A stretch of 64,000 nucleotides of DNA from Syntrophobacterales bacterium (GTDB taxonomy: Bacteria > Desulfobacterota > Syntrophia > Syntrophales > UBA5619), in assembly GCA_019429105.1 (NCBI GenBank), contig JAHYJE010000009.1:1-64000 (forward strand). Reading direction: 5' to 3'. The notes under the pieces were generated by a model that did not search any database, was not told the DNA's origin, and saw only the letters and a list, made by a program, of their open reading frames with translations. The position numbers and the translations under genes were made by a program. Positions within the stretch are counted from its first letter, which is position 1, and every line of letters begins with the position of its first letter. Below are positions 45,110-53,840 of the stretch, piece by piece.

Positions 45110-47729
45110 GGCGTTTCTTCCAGTCGCTGATCTGTTGCAGCGCCGCAAGCGGCGTCATGTTCAAGACATCGCTTTTCGTTATCTCATCCAATACCCAATC
45201 CTTTTCCGGCTGGAAAAGATTGAGTTGATTGTCGTTTTGCCGTTTCGTCTTTTTGCCGCGGGCGATCTTCGGCATTCCGGCTTCATCCAGCTCCCCCTTT
45301 TCCAGATTGAGAAGTATTTCCTTTGCCCGTGCAATAACCTCCTCGGGGACACCGGCCAGACGGGCAACCTGGATGCCATAGCTGCGGTTGGCGCCCCCGG
45401 TGATGATCTTCCGGAGAAATATTATCTTCTCCCCCCATTCCCGGACGGCAACATTGAAATTACTGACACCCTCCTTGGTTGCGGCAAGATCGGTAAGTTC
45501 ATGGTAATGGGTGGCAAAAAGCGTTCGGGCGCCCAGCGCCGGTGAATCGTGGATGTATTCCGCAGTCGCCCAGGCGATGCTCAGACCGTCAAAAGTGCTG
45601 GTGCCGCGACCGACCTCATCGAGAATGATTAGGCTTCTTTTCGTGGCGCTCTTGAGTATCTCCGCCACCTCGGTCATCTCCACCATGAAGGTGCTCTGTC
45701 CGCGGGCCAGGTTGTCGGCCGCCCCGATGCGGGTAAAAATCCGATCGACAACGCCGATTCGGGCCTTCGCCGCAGGGACAAAACTGCCGGCCTGAGCCAT
45801 GAGCACGATCAGCGCCACCTGCCGAATATATGTTGATTTGCCAGCCATGTTCGGGCCGGTAATAATCAAAAAACGATTTTTATCCATATCCAGGAGGATG
45901 TCATTGGGCACAAAGCCGCTTCCCCCTGCAAGGCTTTCCACGACTGGATGACGACCGTCGGCAATCTCGATTGTCTCCCCCTCGTCAACAACCGGACAGC
46001 AGTAGCCGCGCCGCTCGGCAACCTCGGCCAGCGAGGCGATGGCGTCAAGATCGGCAATGCAGGCTGCCGTTCTCTGGATTCTTGGTATCTCCAGCGCTGC
46101 CTTGTCCCGGATTCCGACAAATATCTCATATTCCCTCTCCTGCAGGCGCTCCTCGGCATGCAGAACGGTCCCTTCATACCCCTTTAGTTCCTCGTTTATA
46201 TACCGCTCGGCATTGACCAGCGTCTGCTTGCGGATATAATCCGGGGGCGCCAGCGCAGAATTGGCCTTTGTTATTTCAATATAATAACCAAAAACACTGT
46301 TGAAGCCGACTCTCAGCGAGTTTATCCCCGTCCGCCGCCTTTCCTTCTCCTCAAGGGCGGCGATCCACTTTTTCCCGTCACGGGCAACTGAGATCAGACC
46401 ATCGAGCTCCGGATCATAGCCTTCCCGGACGATTCCCCCCTCGCGGATCGTAAAAGGCGGGGCATCTACAATGGCGTTTTCAATTAATTCACGGAGATCC
46501 TGCATCTCATCGATCCCGTCATGAATGGTCTTTAAGAGCGGCGCCTCACAACCGGCGATCAGGGTGCGGATTTTCGGAAGAACCGCAAACGAAGTCTTCA
46601 GCGCGACGAGGTCGCGACCGTTGGCAAGACCGACGGAGATTCGGCTGCCGAGCCTCTCCATATCGTAAACAGAATGGAGGGCAAAGCGGAGCGATTCGCG
46701 AAGCAGATGTTCTTCCTTTATTTCCGAAACGGCAGCCAGCCTCTCCCGAATGCGCAGGGGATCGCGCAACGGGCGCCCCAGCCACCAGCGAAGTCTCCTT
46801 GCGCCGGGCGCTGTTACCGTTTCGTCAATTACACTAAAAAGTGAATTCCCTTTTTTGCCGTCGGAAATGGTGGAGAAGAGTTCGAGATTCCTCTCCGCCG
46901 TCCCGTCCAGCACCAGGCAATCGGCACTCTGATGCCAGGAAAGGGAGTTTATATGACGGAGGCGATCCTTCTGGGTCTCGATCATATAAGCAAGCACCGC
47001 GCCTGCCGCCCCCAGTGCCGCCGGATGGTCTTTCAGGGACATCCCCGAAATTTTTTCCTCGGAGAAATGGCGATATATAACGTCTTCGGCCGTTTGCGCT
47101 GCAAAATACCCGGAAGGAAAGCGGTTTACCAGACAACGACCCGCCCCCCTTCCCTCTCCGGAGATATTCATAATCAGGCTTTCATCGCCCAGCTCCTGAT
47201 TTACCAGCAGCTCGCTGATCTCGAGCCCCGCGGTCTGCACCAGAAACAACTCGCGATCGCCCGTTTCGGCTATGCGGAATTCCCCCGTGGAGATATCGAC
47301 AAAGGCCAGCGCGTATTTTCCGGCGGCTTTCGTAAGCGCGGCAAGATAGTTATTCTCCTTCGCTTTCAGGTTCGCGTCATCGAGCAGCAGTCCGGGGGTG
47401 ACGACGCGCACCACCTCGCGCCTGACCACCCCTTTGGCAAGCTTTGGGTCCTCGACCTGTTCGCAGACAGCCACCTTGAACCCTTTTTCGATCAGCTTTG
47501 TGATGTATGAAGATACCGCGTGATAGGGAAAACCGCAGAGAGGAACTGCATCCTTGCTGTTTTTGTTTCTTGACGTCAGTGTTATTTCGAGCGCCTTCGA
47601 GGCCGTCAGGGCGTCCTCGAAGAACATCTCGTAAAAATCGCCCATGCGGAACAGGAGGATGCTGTCCGGATAACTGCTCTTGACCTCGGCATACTGCTTC
47701 ATTGCCGGGGTCAGATCGCTCACTCCCAT
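45102..47729 (-). CDS. mutS: DNA mismatch repair protein MutS
   Basis: 875 residues. Mismatch-binding [14 protein letters not shown] (about 27-40, with the Phe-x-Glu), connector, lever, clamp and ATPase: Walker [16 protein letters not shown] (about 623), Walker [21 protein letters not shown] (about 700). Full family length. It overlaps the holin-like gene by 10 bp. Confidence 0.96.
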   Translation of the reverse strand: MGVSDLTPAMKQYAEVKSSYPDSILLFRMGDFYEMFFEDALTASKALEITLTSRNKNSKDAVPLCGFPYHAVSSYITKLIEKGFKVAVCEQVEDPKLAKGVVRREVVRVVTPGLLLDDANLKAKENNYLAALTKAAGKYALAFVDISTGEFRIAETGDRELFLVQTAGLEISELLVNQELGDESLIMNISGEGRGAGRCLVNRFPSGYFAAQTAEDVIYRHFSEEKISGMSLKDHPAALGAAGAVLAYMIETQKDRLRHINSLSWHQSADCLVLDGTAERNLELFSTISDGKKGNSLFSVIDETVTAPGARRLRWWLGRPLRDPLRIRERLAAVSEIKEEHLLRESLRFALHSVYDMERLGSRISVGLANGRDLVALKTSFAVLPKIRTLIAGCEAPLLKTIHDGIDEMQDLRELIENAIVDAPPFTIREGGIVREGYDPELDGLISVARDGKKWIAALEEKERRRTGINSLRVGFNSVFGYYIEITKANSALAPPDYIRKQTLVNAERYINEELKGYEGTVLHAEERLQEREYEIFVGIRDKAALEIPRIQRTAACIADLDAIASLAEVAERRGYCCPVVDEGETIEIADGRHPVVESLAGGSGFVPNDILLDMDKNRFLIITGPNMAGKSTYIRQVALIVLMAQAGSFVPAAKARIGVVDRIFTRIGAADNLARGQSTFMVEMTEVAEILKSATKRSLIILDEVGRGTSTFDGLSIAWATAEYIHDSPALGARTLFATHYHELTDLAATKEGVSNFNVAVREWGEKIIFLRKIITGGANRSYGIQVARLAGVPEEVIARAKEILLNLEKGELDEAGMPKIARGKKTKRQNDNQLNLFQPEKDWVLDEITKSDVLNMTPLAALQQISDWKKRLT

Positions 47730-48121
47730 TTTCCGCCCCGTTTTTGCAGATCTATATAATCGTAGCGCTCCACCCGACCCTTTCCGCCGATGAAGAGATT
47801 CAAGAGCCAGCTTACACCGCCGATAATGATCGCCCCGAAGACGGCAGTCCAGAAATCCCGAACATCAAAGCCGACAACAAGGGCGGAAACTATCTTCAGC
47901 AAAAAGGCGTTTACCACAAAGGTGAAAAGACCGAGGGAGAGGATGTTGATAGGAAGGGTTAGAATGATCAAAAGCGGGCGCAGCAACGCGTTCAGAATGC
48001 CGAGGAGCCCGGCGGCAAAGAGCGCCGGCAGAAATCCGCCGACGTGAATGCCGTCCAGAAACCAGGATGAAGCCAGAACAGCCGCCGTCAACACCAGCCA
48101 GCGCAGAAGCACACCTCTCAC
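47720..48121 (-). CDS. phage-holin-family membrane protein (PF04020 type, GTG start)
   Basis: 133 residues with four membrane helices. [20 protein letters not shown] (about 40-59) then [17 protein letters not shown] is the pattern of the YvlD/holin-4-like family; a cellular protein of unknown function, not a phage marker. Start is GTG at 48121. Its end overlaps the mutS start, so it may be cotranscribed. Confidence 0.85.
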   Translation of the reverse strand: MRGVLLRWLVLTAAVLASSWFLDGIHVGGFLPALFAAGLLGILNALLRPLLIILTLPINILSLGLFTFVVNAFLLKIVSALVVGFDVRDFWTAVFGAIIIGGVSWLLNLFIGGKGRVERYDYIDLQKRGGKWE

Positions 48122-48277
48122 AGCGATAACCCCTCTTTTCCGATAAAAACGCCCCTGCCCGGAGCGAACACAACGAATAATGAAAACGAAGTTTAATTTT
48201 CCCAGTCTTCTTCTCGTTTCTCCGCTGAAGCTTGAAAACGAGAAGCGCCTAAATACCAGCCGCAGAGCGGCGGCATT

Positions 48278-48766
48278 TTAATAGGCCTTGAATTTTTCCT
48301 TGCCGGCGCCGCAAACCGGACAGCTCTCCGGGAGGACTCCATCGGCGATGTAACCGCAAATCAGGCACACATAATAAGCCGTTTCCCGCTCTTCGAGGAG
48401 ATGGTTCATGGCCTCCTTGTAGAGTTTTGCGTGCGTCTCTTCCACGTCCCGGCTCTGGCTGAAATGAAGAACCGCGGCCTGGTTTCCCTCCGCTTCGGCC
48501 TCCTTGACAAACTGGTTGTAGGCTACTGCCGCCACCCCCCGTTCAGACTGAAAACTCTCGGCAAGATTACCTTCGGTCGTCTTTATCTCCTTGAGCGCCC
48601 TCAGCGCCCGCTTGCCATGAATCTCTTCCGAAAAAGAAATCACCCGAAAGAGCTTCGCTATCTGCGGCAAACTTTCTTCGTCCGCCTTTTCCGCATAAAC
48701 CTTCAGCCGCAGGGCCGCTTTGGCCTCGCCTGCATAGGCCTGCTGCAGGGCCTCTTTTGTTCCCAT
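48278..48766 (-). CDS. rubrerythrin
   Basis: 162 residues. Ferritin-like diiron domain (AYAGEAKAALRLKVYAEKA, SFSEEIHGKRALRALKEI, RDVEETHAKLYKEAM supply the Glu/His ligands) and a C-terminal rubredoxin-type FeS4 site CLICGYIADGVLPESCPVCG. It reduces hydrogen peroxide in anaerobes. The rubredoxin gene lies just upstream on the same strand. Confidence 0.94.
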   Translation of the reverse strand: MGTKEALQQAYAGEAKAALRLKVYAEKADEESLPQIAKLFRVISFSEEIHGKRALRALKEIKTTEGNLAESFQSERGVAAVAYNQFVKEAEAEGNQAAVLHFSQSRDVEETHAKLYKEAMNHLLEERETAYYVCLICGYIADGVLPESCPVCGAGKEKFKAY

Positions 48767-48835
48767 AACAAATCCTCGGTATCAGGCAAAATCAAAAAAA
48801 TAAACTCCCCGGACAGGGCAGCCGACGATAATATT

Positions 48836-48997
48836 CTACTCTTCCGGGGAGAATTCTTCCTTGGAAGCGCCGCACACCGGACATGTCCAGTCCTCGGGAA
48901 GGTTGGCAAAGGCCGTCCCCGCAGGGATGCCTCCCTCCGTGTCTCCCTCCGCCGAATCATATATGTAACCGCATACATCGCATACGTATTTTCCCAT
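48836..48997 (-). CDS. rubredoxin
   Basis: 53 residues, full rubredoxin length: [19 protein letters not shown], then [20 protein letters not shown] and SKEEFSPEE. The four Cys (CxxC at 6/9 and 39/42) bind one iron. It is the electron donor for the adjacent rubrerythrin, 69 bp downstream. AGGAGG precedes the ATG. Short but unmistakable. Confidence 0.95.
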   Translation of the reverse strand: MGKYVCDVCGYIYDSAEGDTEGGIPAGTAFANLPEDWTCPVCGASKEEFSPEE

Positions 48998-49187
48998 GAC
49001 CTTCCTCCTTGTGAATTAGTTTACCATATTAGTGACTATAACTTTTACTGACTATGCCGCTTCTGCTTTTATGAGGATTATATCTACACGAGCAGCGGCT
49101 TTCCTGTCAATCACAAATCCATTGCCCGCTTCAGGAAGCTAAATCCATATTGCCGCACGAGGAAATAAAAAATTTACGACTTCCCTG

Positions 49188-49219
49188 TTGACAAAAGCCG
49201 CTTCTTATATTAAGAAGCG
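49188..49219 (+). promoter_or_regulatory. promoter and hairpin of tRNA-Asn
   Basis: TTGACA at 49188-49193 with TAAGAA (49211-49216) after 17 bp. A perfect inverted repeat CGCTTCTTA/TAAGAAGCG (49199-49207, 49211-49219) covers the spacer and -10 region, so a protein could bind over the promoter. Confidence 0.5.
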
Positions 49220-49234
49220 ACCGCTATAGAGTAT

Positions 49235-49310
49235 TCCCCAGTAGCTCAGTCGGTAGAGCAGATGGCTGTTAACCATCTTGTCCGTGGTTCGAGTCCGCGC
49301 TGGGGAGCCA
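49235..49310 (+). tRNA. tRNA-Asn (anticodon GTT)
   Basis: 76 nt including encoded CCA. Acceptor arms TCCCCAG/CTGGGGA pair fully; D-arm AGCTCAGTCGGTAGAGCA, anticodon loop CTGTTAA, T-arm GTGGTTCGAGTCCGC. No inserted element at its 3' end. Confidence 0.97.
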
Positions 49311-49350
49311 AAAATAATCCGCCGCTCTGGCGGTTTCCGATTAGTGGCAG

Positions 49351-49376
49351 GACCCCGGGAGACTACGCCCGGGGTC
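49351..49376 (+). terminator. strong hairpin after tRNA-Asn
   Basis: GACCCCGGG (49351-49359) and CCCGGGGTC (49368-49376), perfect 9-bp arms with an 8-nt loop, then TTGCGTTTT. Likely terminator of the tRNA transcript. Confidence 0.65.
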
Positions 49377-49442
49377 TTGCGTTTTGAGCCGCCTTGGTCC
49401 AGTTTTTATAGACGTATTGTTCCATTAATTCACAATTTTTCG

Positions 49443-49799
49443 TTATGACTCCGGGGATAAAACCCTTGAGTTGTGCCGATGAACAATCACCCGTACCTTT
49501 TCGAGCGTCACCATCCCCTCGGCGACCAACTGATTCAGATCGGGTAAAAAAGCCTCTATTTTTTCCTCGGCATCAACGATCTCGATTACCATCGGCAGAT
49601 CCTCGGAAAGGCGCAGGATCTTGGCAGTATGGATTCGGCTGTTGGCGCCAAAACCAAGAAACCCGCGCAATACCGTAGCCCCCGCCATTCCCCGTTTACG
49701 TGCCTCCTCGACAATGACTTCATGAAGCGGGCGACCGTTGGTCTTGTCGCTTTCGCCGATAAAAACACGCAATAATACCGATTCATAAGGAAGCTTCAT
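49443..49799 (-). CDS. DUF190 family protein
   Basis: 118 residues, PII-like fold. LLRVFIGESDKTNGRPLHEV (about 9-28), GATVLRGFLGFGANSRIH (about 40-57) and IVDAEEKIEAFL are the family signature. DUF190 genes often accompany crcB/fluC fluoride channels; none is seen here. GGAGGATGAAAA before the ATG. It follows the broken orf by 13 bp. Confidence 0.9.
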   Translation of the reverse strand: MKLPYESVLLRVFIGESDKTNGRPLHEVIVEEARKRGMAGATVLRGFLGFGANSRIHTAKILRLSEDLPMVIEIVDAEEKIEAFLPDLNQLVAEGMVTLEKVRVIVHRHNSRVLSPES

Positions 49800-49812
49800 T
49801 TTTCATCCTCCG

Positions 49813-50194
49813 TCACAGTACCCTTCCCGGTGCCATCCCCGCCAGTAAAACGGCGAGCCCCAGGCCATTCAGGAAAACCAGATTGTTGACCATCCCGAGG
49901 TCATAGATCTCGAATTCCGGTTTTGTCGTCCGGGAGGAGAATTTTTCCAGAAACTGCCGCATCGTCAGAAATGTGTTGGGAAAAATGAAATCCTCGGTGG
50001 ACTGCAGATAAGACTTTTCCCAGTCGTATTGCCAATCCTGGTAATTGCTCGCGATGTGAAAGAGGGCGAAATTGAGGGAACCGGCGAATCAGCTTGTTTG
50101 AATAGATGTCATGGCGAATATAGTTATTGAAATTATTCTGATGCCTCGTTGTTGCGCTGCGGTAAGGCACAATAAATCTGTCACCTTTTACCAT
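49813..50194 (-). pseudogene. frameshifted orf downstream of nrdD
   Basis: The ATG at 50194 overlaps the nrdD end by 7 bp and reads MVKGDRFIVPYRSATTRHQN, then NFNNYIRHDIYSNKLIRRF. Near 50081-50090 the sensible reading shifts frame to SLNFALFHIASNYQDWQYDW, EKSYLQSTEDFIFPNTFLTM, ... EIYDLGMVNNLVFLNGLGLA and stops at 49813. Both halves look like one about 130-residue protein, the end possibly a membrane helix. The junction could arise by losing one copy of an 8-nt tandem repeat, or be a sequencing error. I do not recognise the family; position suggests a link to nucleotide reduction. Confidence 0.6.
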
Positions 50195-52260
50195 ACCCGG
50201 CGGCGGTCGTTGAGCTCGGCGCGCTTCCCTCGATTCCATCCGGAGGTGAAGCTGTAATATTGGGTTATGCGCGCCAGGCCATCCACCTCTTTTGAACCAC
50301 AGAAACTGCACGCCGCGCGAAGACCCCGCATGGCGGCCCCACAGCTCAGGCAGGAGGTAAATTCCGGGGAAAAGACTATCTGGTTGTTCCTGGTTTCGCG
50401 AAAGGCACGCATGATAAGTTCGGCAAGCTCCGACGCCGGCGGCTCCGACGCGCCCAATTCTATGTTGGTAACCGAGCCGGCCTGCACAAAAGGGTGGAAA
50501 TGCCCCTCCCGGAGGATCCGCGTCAGGGGATCAACCGGCGCCGAGGGACGAAGGTGGGTGGAATTCGTATAGTAAATCTCATTTTTTGCAATATTGCCAA
50601 GCACATAATGCCCAGCCAGCGGGGAGAAGCTCTTCAGGTCAAGGCGGGCAAAGCGGTAGGCGGTTGTCTCCGCGGGCGTCTGTTCCAGCAGGAATTTCAT
50701 CCCGTGGCTTGCGGACAATCGCTCCACCTCTTCCTTCATATACCCGATGATCGCCATACCCAGGACGAGCGCCTCCTCGGAATCGTGCAGTTCCCCTTTT
50801 GTCCTTATCTTCACCAGTTCATTGAGACCCGTCATCCCAACCAGATAAACCGCATCGGACATCCGGAGGTAGGCCAAACCGTCGCTTTTCATGCCGAGCA
50901 TCGCCAGCGGTCCCGAATCGCCGGAGGCAAGCAGTCGCTCGATGAAATCCCTTTTTTGCAGATGCGCTTTGACGGCCTTCGCGAGGGTTTCGTCAAGCAG
51001 GGAAAACAGCCTGTCGTCATCCATCTCCAAGGCGCGATATCCGAGCCGGGGAAGATTGATCGTAACATTCTGAATCGACGCATAGCGCCTTTTACAGGGT
51101 TCTTTTGCCTCTACCCCGGGAAAAGCGAAGCCCGCTCCGGGCGCAAGGCCGACCGCCGCCCCCCGCTCCAGCACAAAACAGGGATTGCCCATGGCCGCGG
51201 CAGCACCGCACGCCTCCTCCAGAAATGCCTCGTGTCCCGCGGTCTGGAAAAATCGCTCCGTAATATGGACAATAGGCCGGGGAAAGATGAACGGCTTGCC
51301 CGCCGCGTCGCCCTTCCGGTAAACCCGCATCAGCGCCCGGGCAAAGCGCCGCGCGTCCTCGCCATGCTCCCTAAAGGTGCGGCCGGTAGGCTTTCCGCCC
51401 GGGCCGATGGCGGGAAGTTCGGAAATAAAATCAGGAACTTCCCAGTACAGATGGATATCGGTAAAGATCGCCTGTCCGCCACGCGACGAGGTTAGCTGCG
51501 AGAATTCGTAAACAAGCATCTGCGCAAACTGCTCGATCTGGCCGTCTTCCATCCCCGCTAAGTAGGGGGCAAAAGAGATGTTTACCGCGTCCCAGCCGAT
51601 CATGCCGGAGATATGCCCCTGCAAGGAGGCGCCAAAGCGCACCATGTGGGCCAAAAGCACCTCGGGATGGCGGGCAGGGGCGGCTACTGTCACAAAATTG
51701 GGCAGTTTCAAGCCAAATAGCTTGAGATATTCGAGCGATTGAAAAAAGCCGTAGGGACGGTCAACGTAACCCAAGCCATGCAGATGGATGTCGCCCGAAA
51801 CATGGGCTTCGACAATCTCCCGGGAAAATACATCGTGCAGGGCGTATTCGCGTTTTATCCCCTCGACAAGGGCCAGATTTGTCCCTTCCGGGTCATGGGG
51901 AACGTTGGCGTTTTCCTTGTTGCGATGAAAGATGAGCTGTCGGACATCGTAGAGGGGAAAGCCGAGTCGGGCGTGCAGACGTCGTGCCTGCTCCATCCCC
52001 CTTTCGATCAGGCGGGCGTCAACAAGTTCCCGGATGAGCGCCGTGGTCAGCATGCCTATCCCGGATGCAAAAATCTGTTTCTCCACCTCCTTGCTGATCT
52101 CATCGGCGGTCGCCTCGTCGAGCTGCGCCTCACGGATAAGTGCCTCGACGATCATGCGACGGTTCCACTGGGCGCTCTCCTCGCCGGAGGTACGGACAAA
52201 AAGGGTGATATCGGTTGTTTCCGCGTTGCGCCGCCGTTCCTGTTCCAAATCAGAGCTCAT
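50188..52260 (-). CDS. nrdD: anaerobic ribonucleoside-triphosphate reductase (class III)
   Basis: 690 residues: N-terminal ATP-cone (TDITLFVRTSGEESAQWNRR onward, about 17-100), glycyl-radical barrel (GDIHLHGLGYVDRPYGFFQS, MIGWDAVNISFAPY, YASIQNVTINLPRLGYR) and a C-terminal Zn site CLSCGAAMRGLRAACSFCGS. The usual radical loop R-V-x-G-Y reads RITQYYSFTSGWNRGK; Gln replaces Gly in RITxYY, and the nearest candidate glycine is in TSGW. It makes dNTPs without oxygen. No nrdG activase lies here. ATG at 52260, 2 bp after the HD gene stop. Confidence 0.92.
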   Translation of the reverse strand: MSSDLEQERRRNAETTDITLFVRTSGEESAQWNRRMIVEALIREAQLDEATADEISKEVEKQIFASGIGMLTTALIRELVDARLIERGMEQARRLHARLGFPLYDVRQLIFHRNKENANVPHDPEGTNLALVEGIKREYALHDVFSREIVEAHVSGDIHLHGLGYVDRPYGFFQSLEYLKLFGLKLPNFVTVAAPARHPEVLLAHMVRFGASLQGHISGMIGWDAVNISFAPYLAGMEDGQIEQFAQMLVYEFSQLTSSRGGQAIFTDIHLYWEVPDFISELPAIGPGGKPTGRTFREHGEDARRFARALMRVYRKGDAAGKPFIFPRPIVHITERFFQTAGHEAFLEEACGAAAAMGNPCFVLERGAAVGLAPGAGFAFPGVEAKEPCKRRYASIQNVTINLPRLGYRALEMDDDRLFSLLDETLAKAVKAHLQKRDFIERLLASGDSGPLAMLGMKSDGLAYLRMSDAVYLVGMTGLNELVKIRTKGELHDSEEALVLGMAIIGYMKEEVERLSASHGMKFLLEQTPAETTAYRFARLDLKSFSPLAGHYVLGNIAKNEIYYTNSTHLRPSAPVDPLTRILREGHFHPFVQAGSVTNIELGASEPPASELAELIMRAFRETRNNQIVFSPEFTSCLSCGAAMRGLRAACSFCGSKEVDGLARITQYYSFTSGWNRGKRAELNDRRRVW

Positions 52261-52262
52261 CG

Positions 52263-53678
52263 TCAAATATTCGTCCGGGAAATCCCGCCCAGGGAGGCAA
52301 GGGCGCGTTCCGCCGCGCGGGCCAGCAGATCGTCATGCTCGTGATCGAGGGAAAAGACCCGGAGCTGGACAATCCGGGCCGGGATAAAGCGGTATATGTC
52401 CCGCAGAGGTTCCATGGAGATCGCGCCCGTCGCCGGCTCAAATATATTGACCTTTTTTTCCGTATCCGCCATCGGATTGAGCGGGCGGGGATCCTGGGTA
52501 GCCAAATCAACACGGAAGACCTTTTTCCTCAGGGATGAAGGCAAAAATGAACGGATTCTGGCTTCATAATCGGCGGCCCCGGCGAAGCCCGTTCCCTTCT
52601 GGAGCTGGTCTATCGATAACTCCGCGGCGAAAGACATTTTCCATTTTACCTCCCGGTTGTGAAGTTTTTCCCATTCCCGGGCCAGCCGCCGCTTTTGAGA
52701 ATCGGGGCTTTTCAGCCACAAACGCACCTCGCCAAAAAGGCGCCACTCGTCGAAATCGAGGTAAGCTTCCAGATTGAGGGCCGGGCTTACGGGCATAATC
52801 AGCGCCACCGTATCACGAAATATCTCGTGGAGATGCAGATCGAGCGCCCGGGTTGTGCGATGAAAATAGACATTGGAATAGAGGTTCAAACGGGCGTTAA
52901 GAAAGCGGTTGAACGCGGAAATCCCGGCCTGGTGCAGCGTAAGTCCGTCTTTCGTAAAGAAGGTGTAAAAGCAGAGGCGCTCGATATCGACAATATCGAG
53001 GGAAAATCCCGTCATGAAAGCGTCGCGCTGCACGTAGTCCATGTTATCGACAGTATATGTTCCGGAAAAAAGCTGACGAAGCATCTGCAACCAGCGAGGC
53101 ATCTTATCATCTCCGCCCTGGGGCTTGCGAATCAGAAAGGCCGCCATTTTCGGATCAAGCAGCTCGCCTTCGGCAAAAGCGCCGGACGGGCTGCGGCCGA
53201 TCCGGGAGATAATACGTCCCAGCTTCCGGCAGATGATCAGCCGGCCGAGATCCTCATGAGTCATATTGTAGCTGTCAAGAAAATTGTCGTCAAAGAAATG
53301 GCCGTACGGACCGTGGCCCACATCGTGCAAAAGACCGGCAACCCGCAGCAGTTCTTCGATAAAATTCTGGGAAGGAACATCCGGGCATACCTCCTTCAGG
53401 GAAGGATAGAGGCGCCGCCCGAACCCGCCCGCCATATGCATGGTTCCCAGGGAGTGCTGGAAGCGCGTGTGCTCCGCGGCTGGATAAACCCAGCGGGCGC
53501 TCTGGAGCTGGTAGATCCGCCGGAGCCGCTGCACCCAGGGCGAGTCGATCAGGTCTTTTTCGGTCTTTTCGCCGTCATTGCCGCACGGCACTGTAAAGGA
53601 TGCATAACGGTAAATCGGATCGGCGATCAGCGCCGTTCCCTGATAGATGCCCGCGTATCCCGACAAAGGTGTTTTCAT
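52263..53678 (-). CDS. HD-domain phosphohydrolase (SAMHD1/dGTPase-like)
   Basis: 471 residues. HD motifs: RFQHSLGTMHMAGGFGRRLY (about 73-92), LLHDVGHGPYGHFFDD (about 116-131) and DNMDYVQRDAFMTGF (about 207-221). SAMHD1-type enzymes remove triphosphate from dNTPs. Directly upstream of nrdD with a 2-bp gap, it may balance dNTP pools made by NrdD. TAGGAG precedes the ATG. Confidence 0.85.
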   Translation of the reverse strand: MKTPLSGYAGIYQGTALIADPIYRYASFTVPCGNDGEKTEKDLIDSPWVQRLRRIYQLQSARWVYPAAEHTRFQHSLGTMHMAGGFGRRLYPSLKEVCPDVPSQNFIEELLRVAGLLHDVGHGPYGHFFDDNFLDSYNMTHEDLGRLIICRKLGRIISRIGRSPSGAFAEGELLDPKMAAFLIRKPQGGDDKMPRWLQMLRQLFSGTYTVDNMDYVQRDAFMTGFSLDIVDIERLCFYTFFTKDGLTLHQAGISAFNRFLNARLNLYSNVYFHRTTRALDLHLHEIFRDTVALIMPVSPALNLEAYLDFDEWRLFGEVRLWLKSPDSQKRRLAREWEKLHNREVKWKMSFAAELSIDQLQKGTGFAGAADYEARIRSFLPSSLRKKVFRVDLATQDPRPLNPMADTEKKVNIFEPATGAISMEPLRDIYRFIPARIVQLRVFSLDHEHDDLLARAAERALASLGGISRTNI

Positions 53679-53840
53679 GGGGTTCTCCTACAATATTCGC
53701 GCCTAAATAGCAACCAGGATGATGTGCTCTGGATAGTTAAACAAAATCATTGCGCCCGTCAAAAAAGGTGTGCTATCTCTCCCCCGCAGCTTTTACAGCA
53801 ACAGACGGGCAATAAAGATTCGCAGCGACAGGAAAATGCT

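Noticed and set aside
47720-48121. Holin-like gene as evidence of a prophage
   Set aside because: This membrane family is widespread in non-phage chromosomal settings, and no other phage gene is near.
49235-49310. tRNA-Asn as an attachment site of an integrated element
   Set aside because: No integrase nearby and no repeat of the tRNA 3' end found by eye; both flanks look like core genome.
52659-53840. N-terminal extension of the MFS frame by almost 400 residues
   Set aside because: It lies antisense to the HD phosphohydrolase and adds no recognisable domain; the TTG at 53841 has a ribosome site and gives the standard MFS start.
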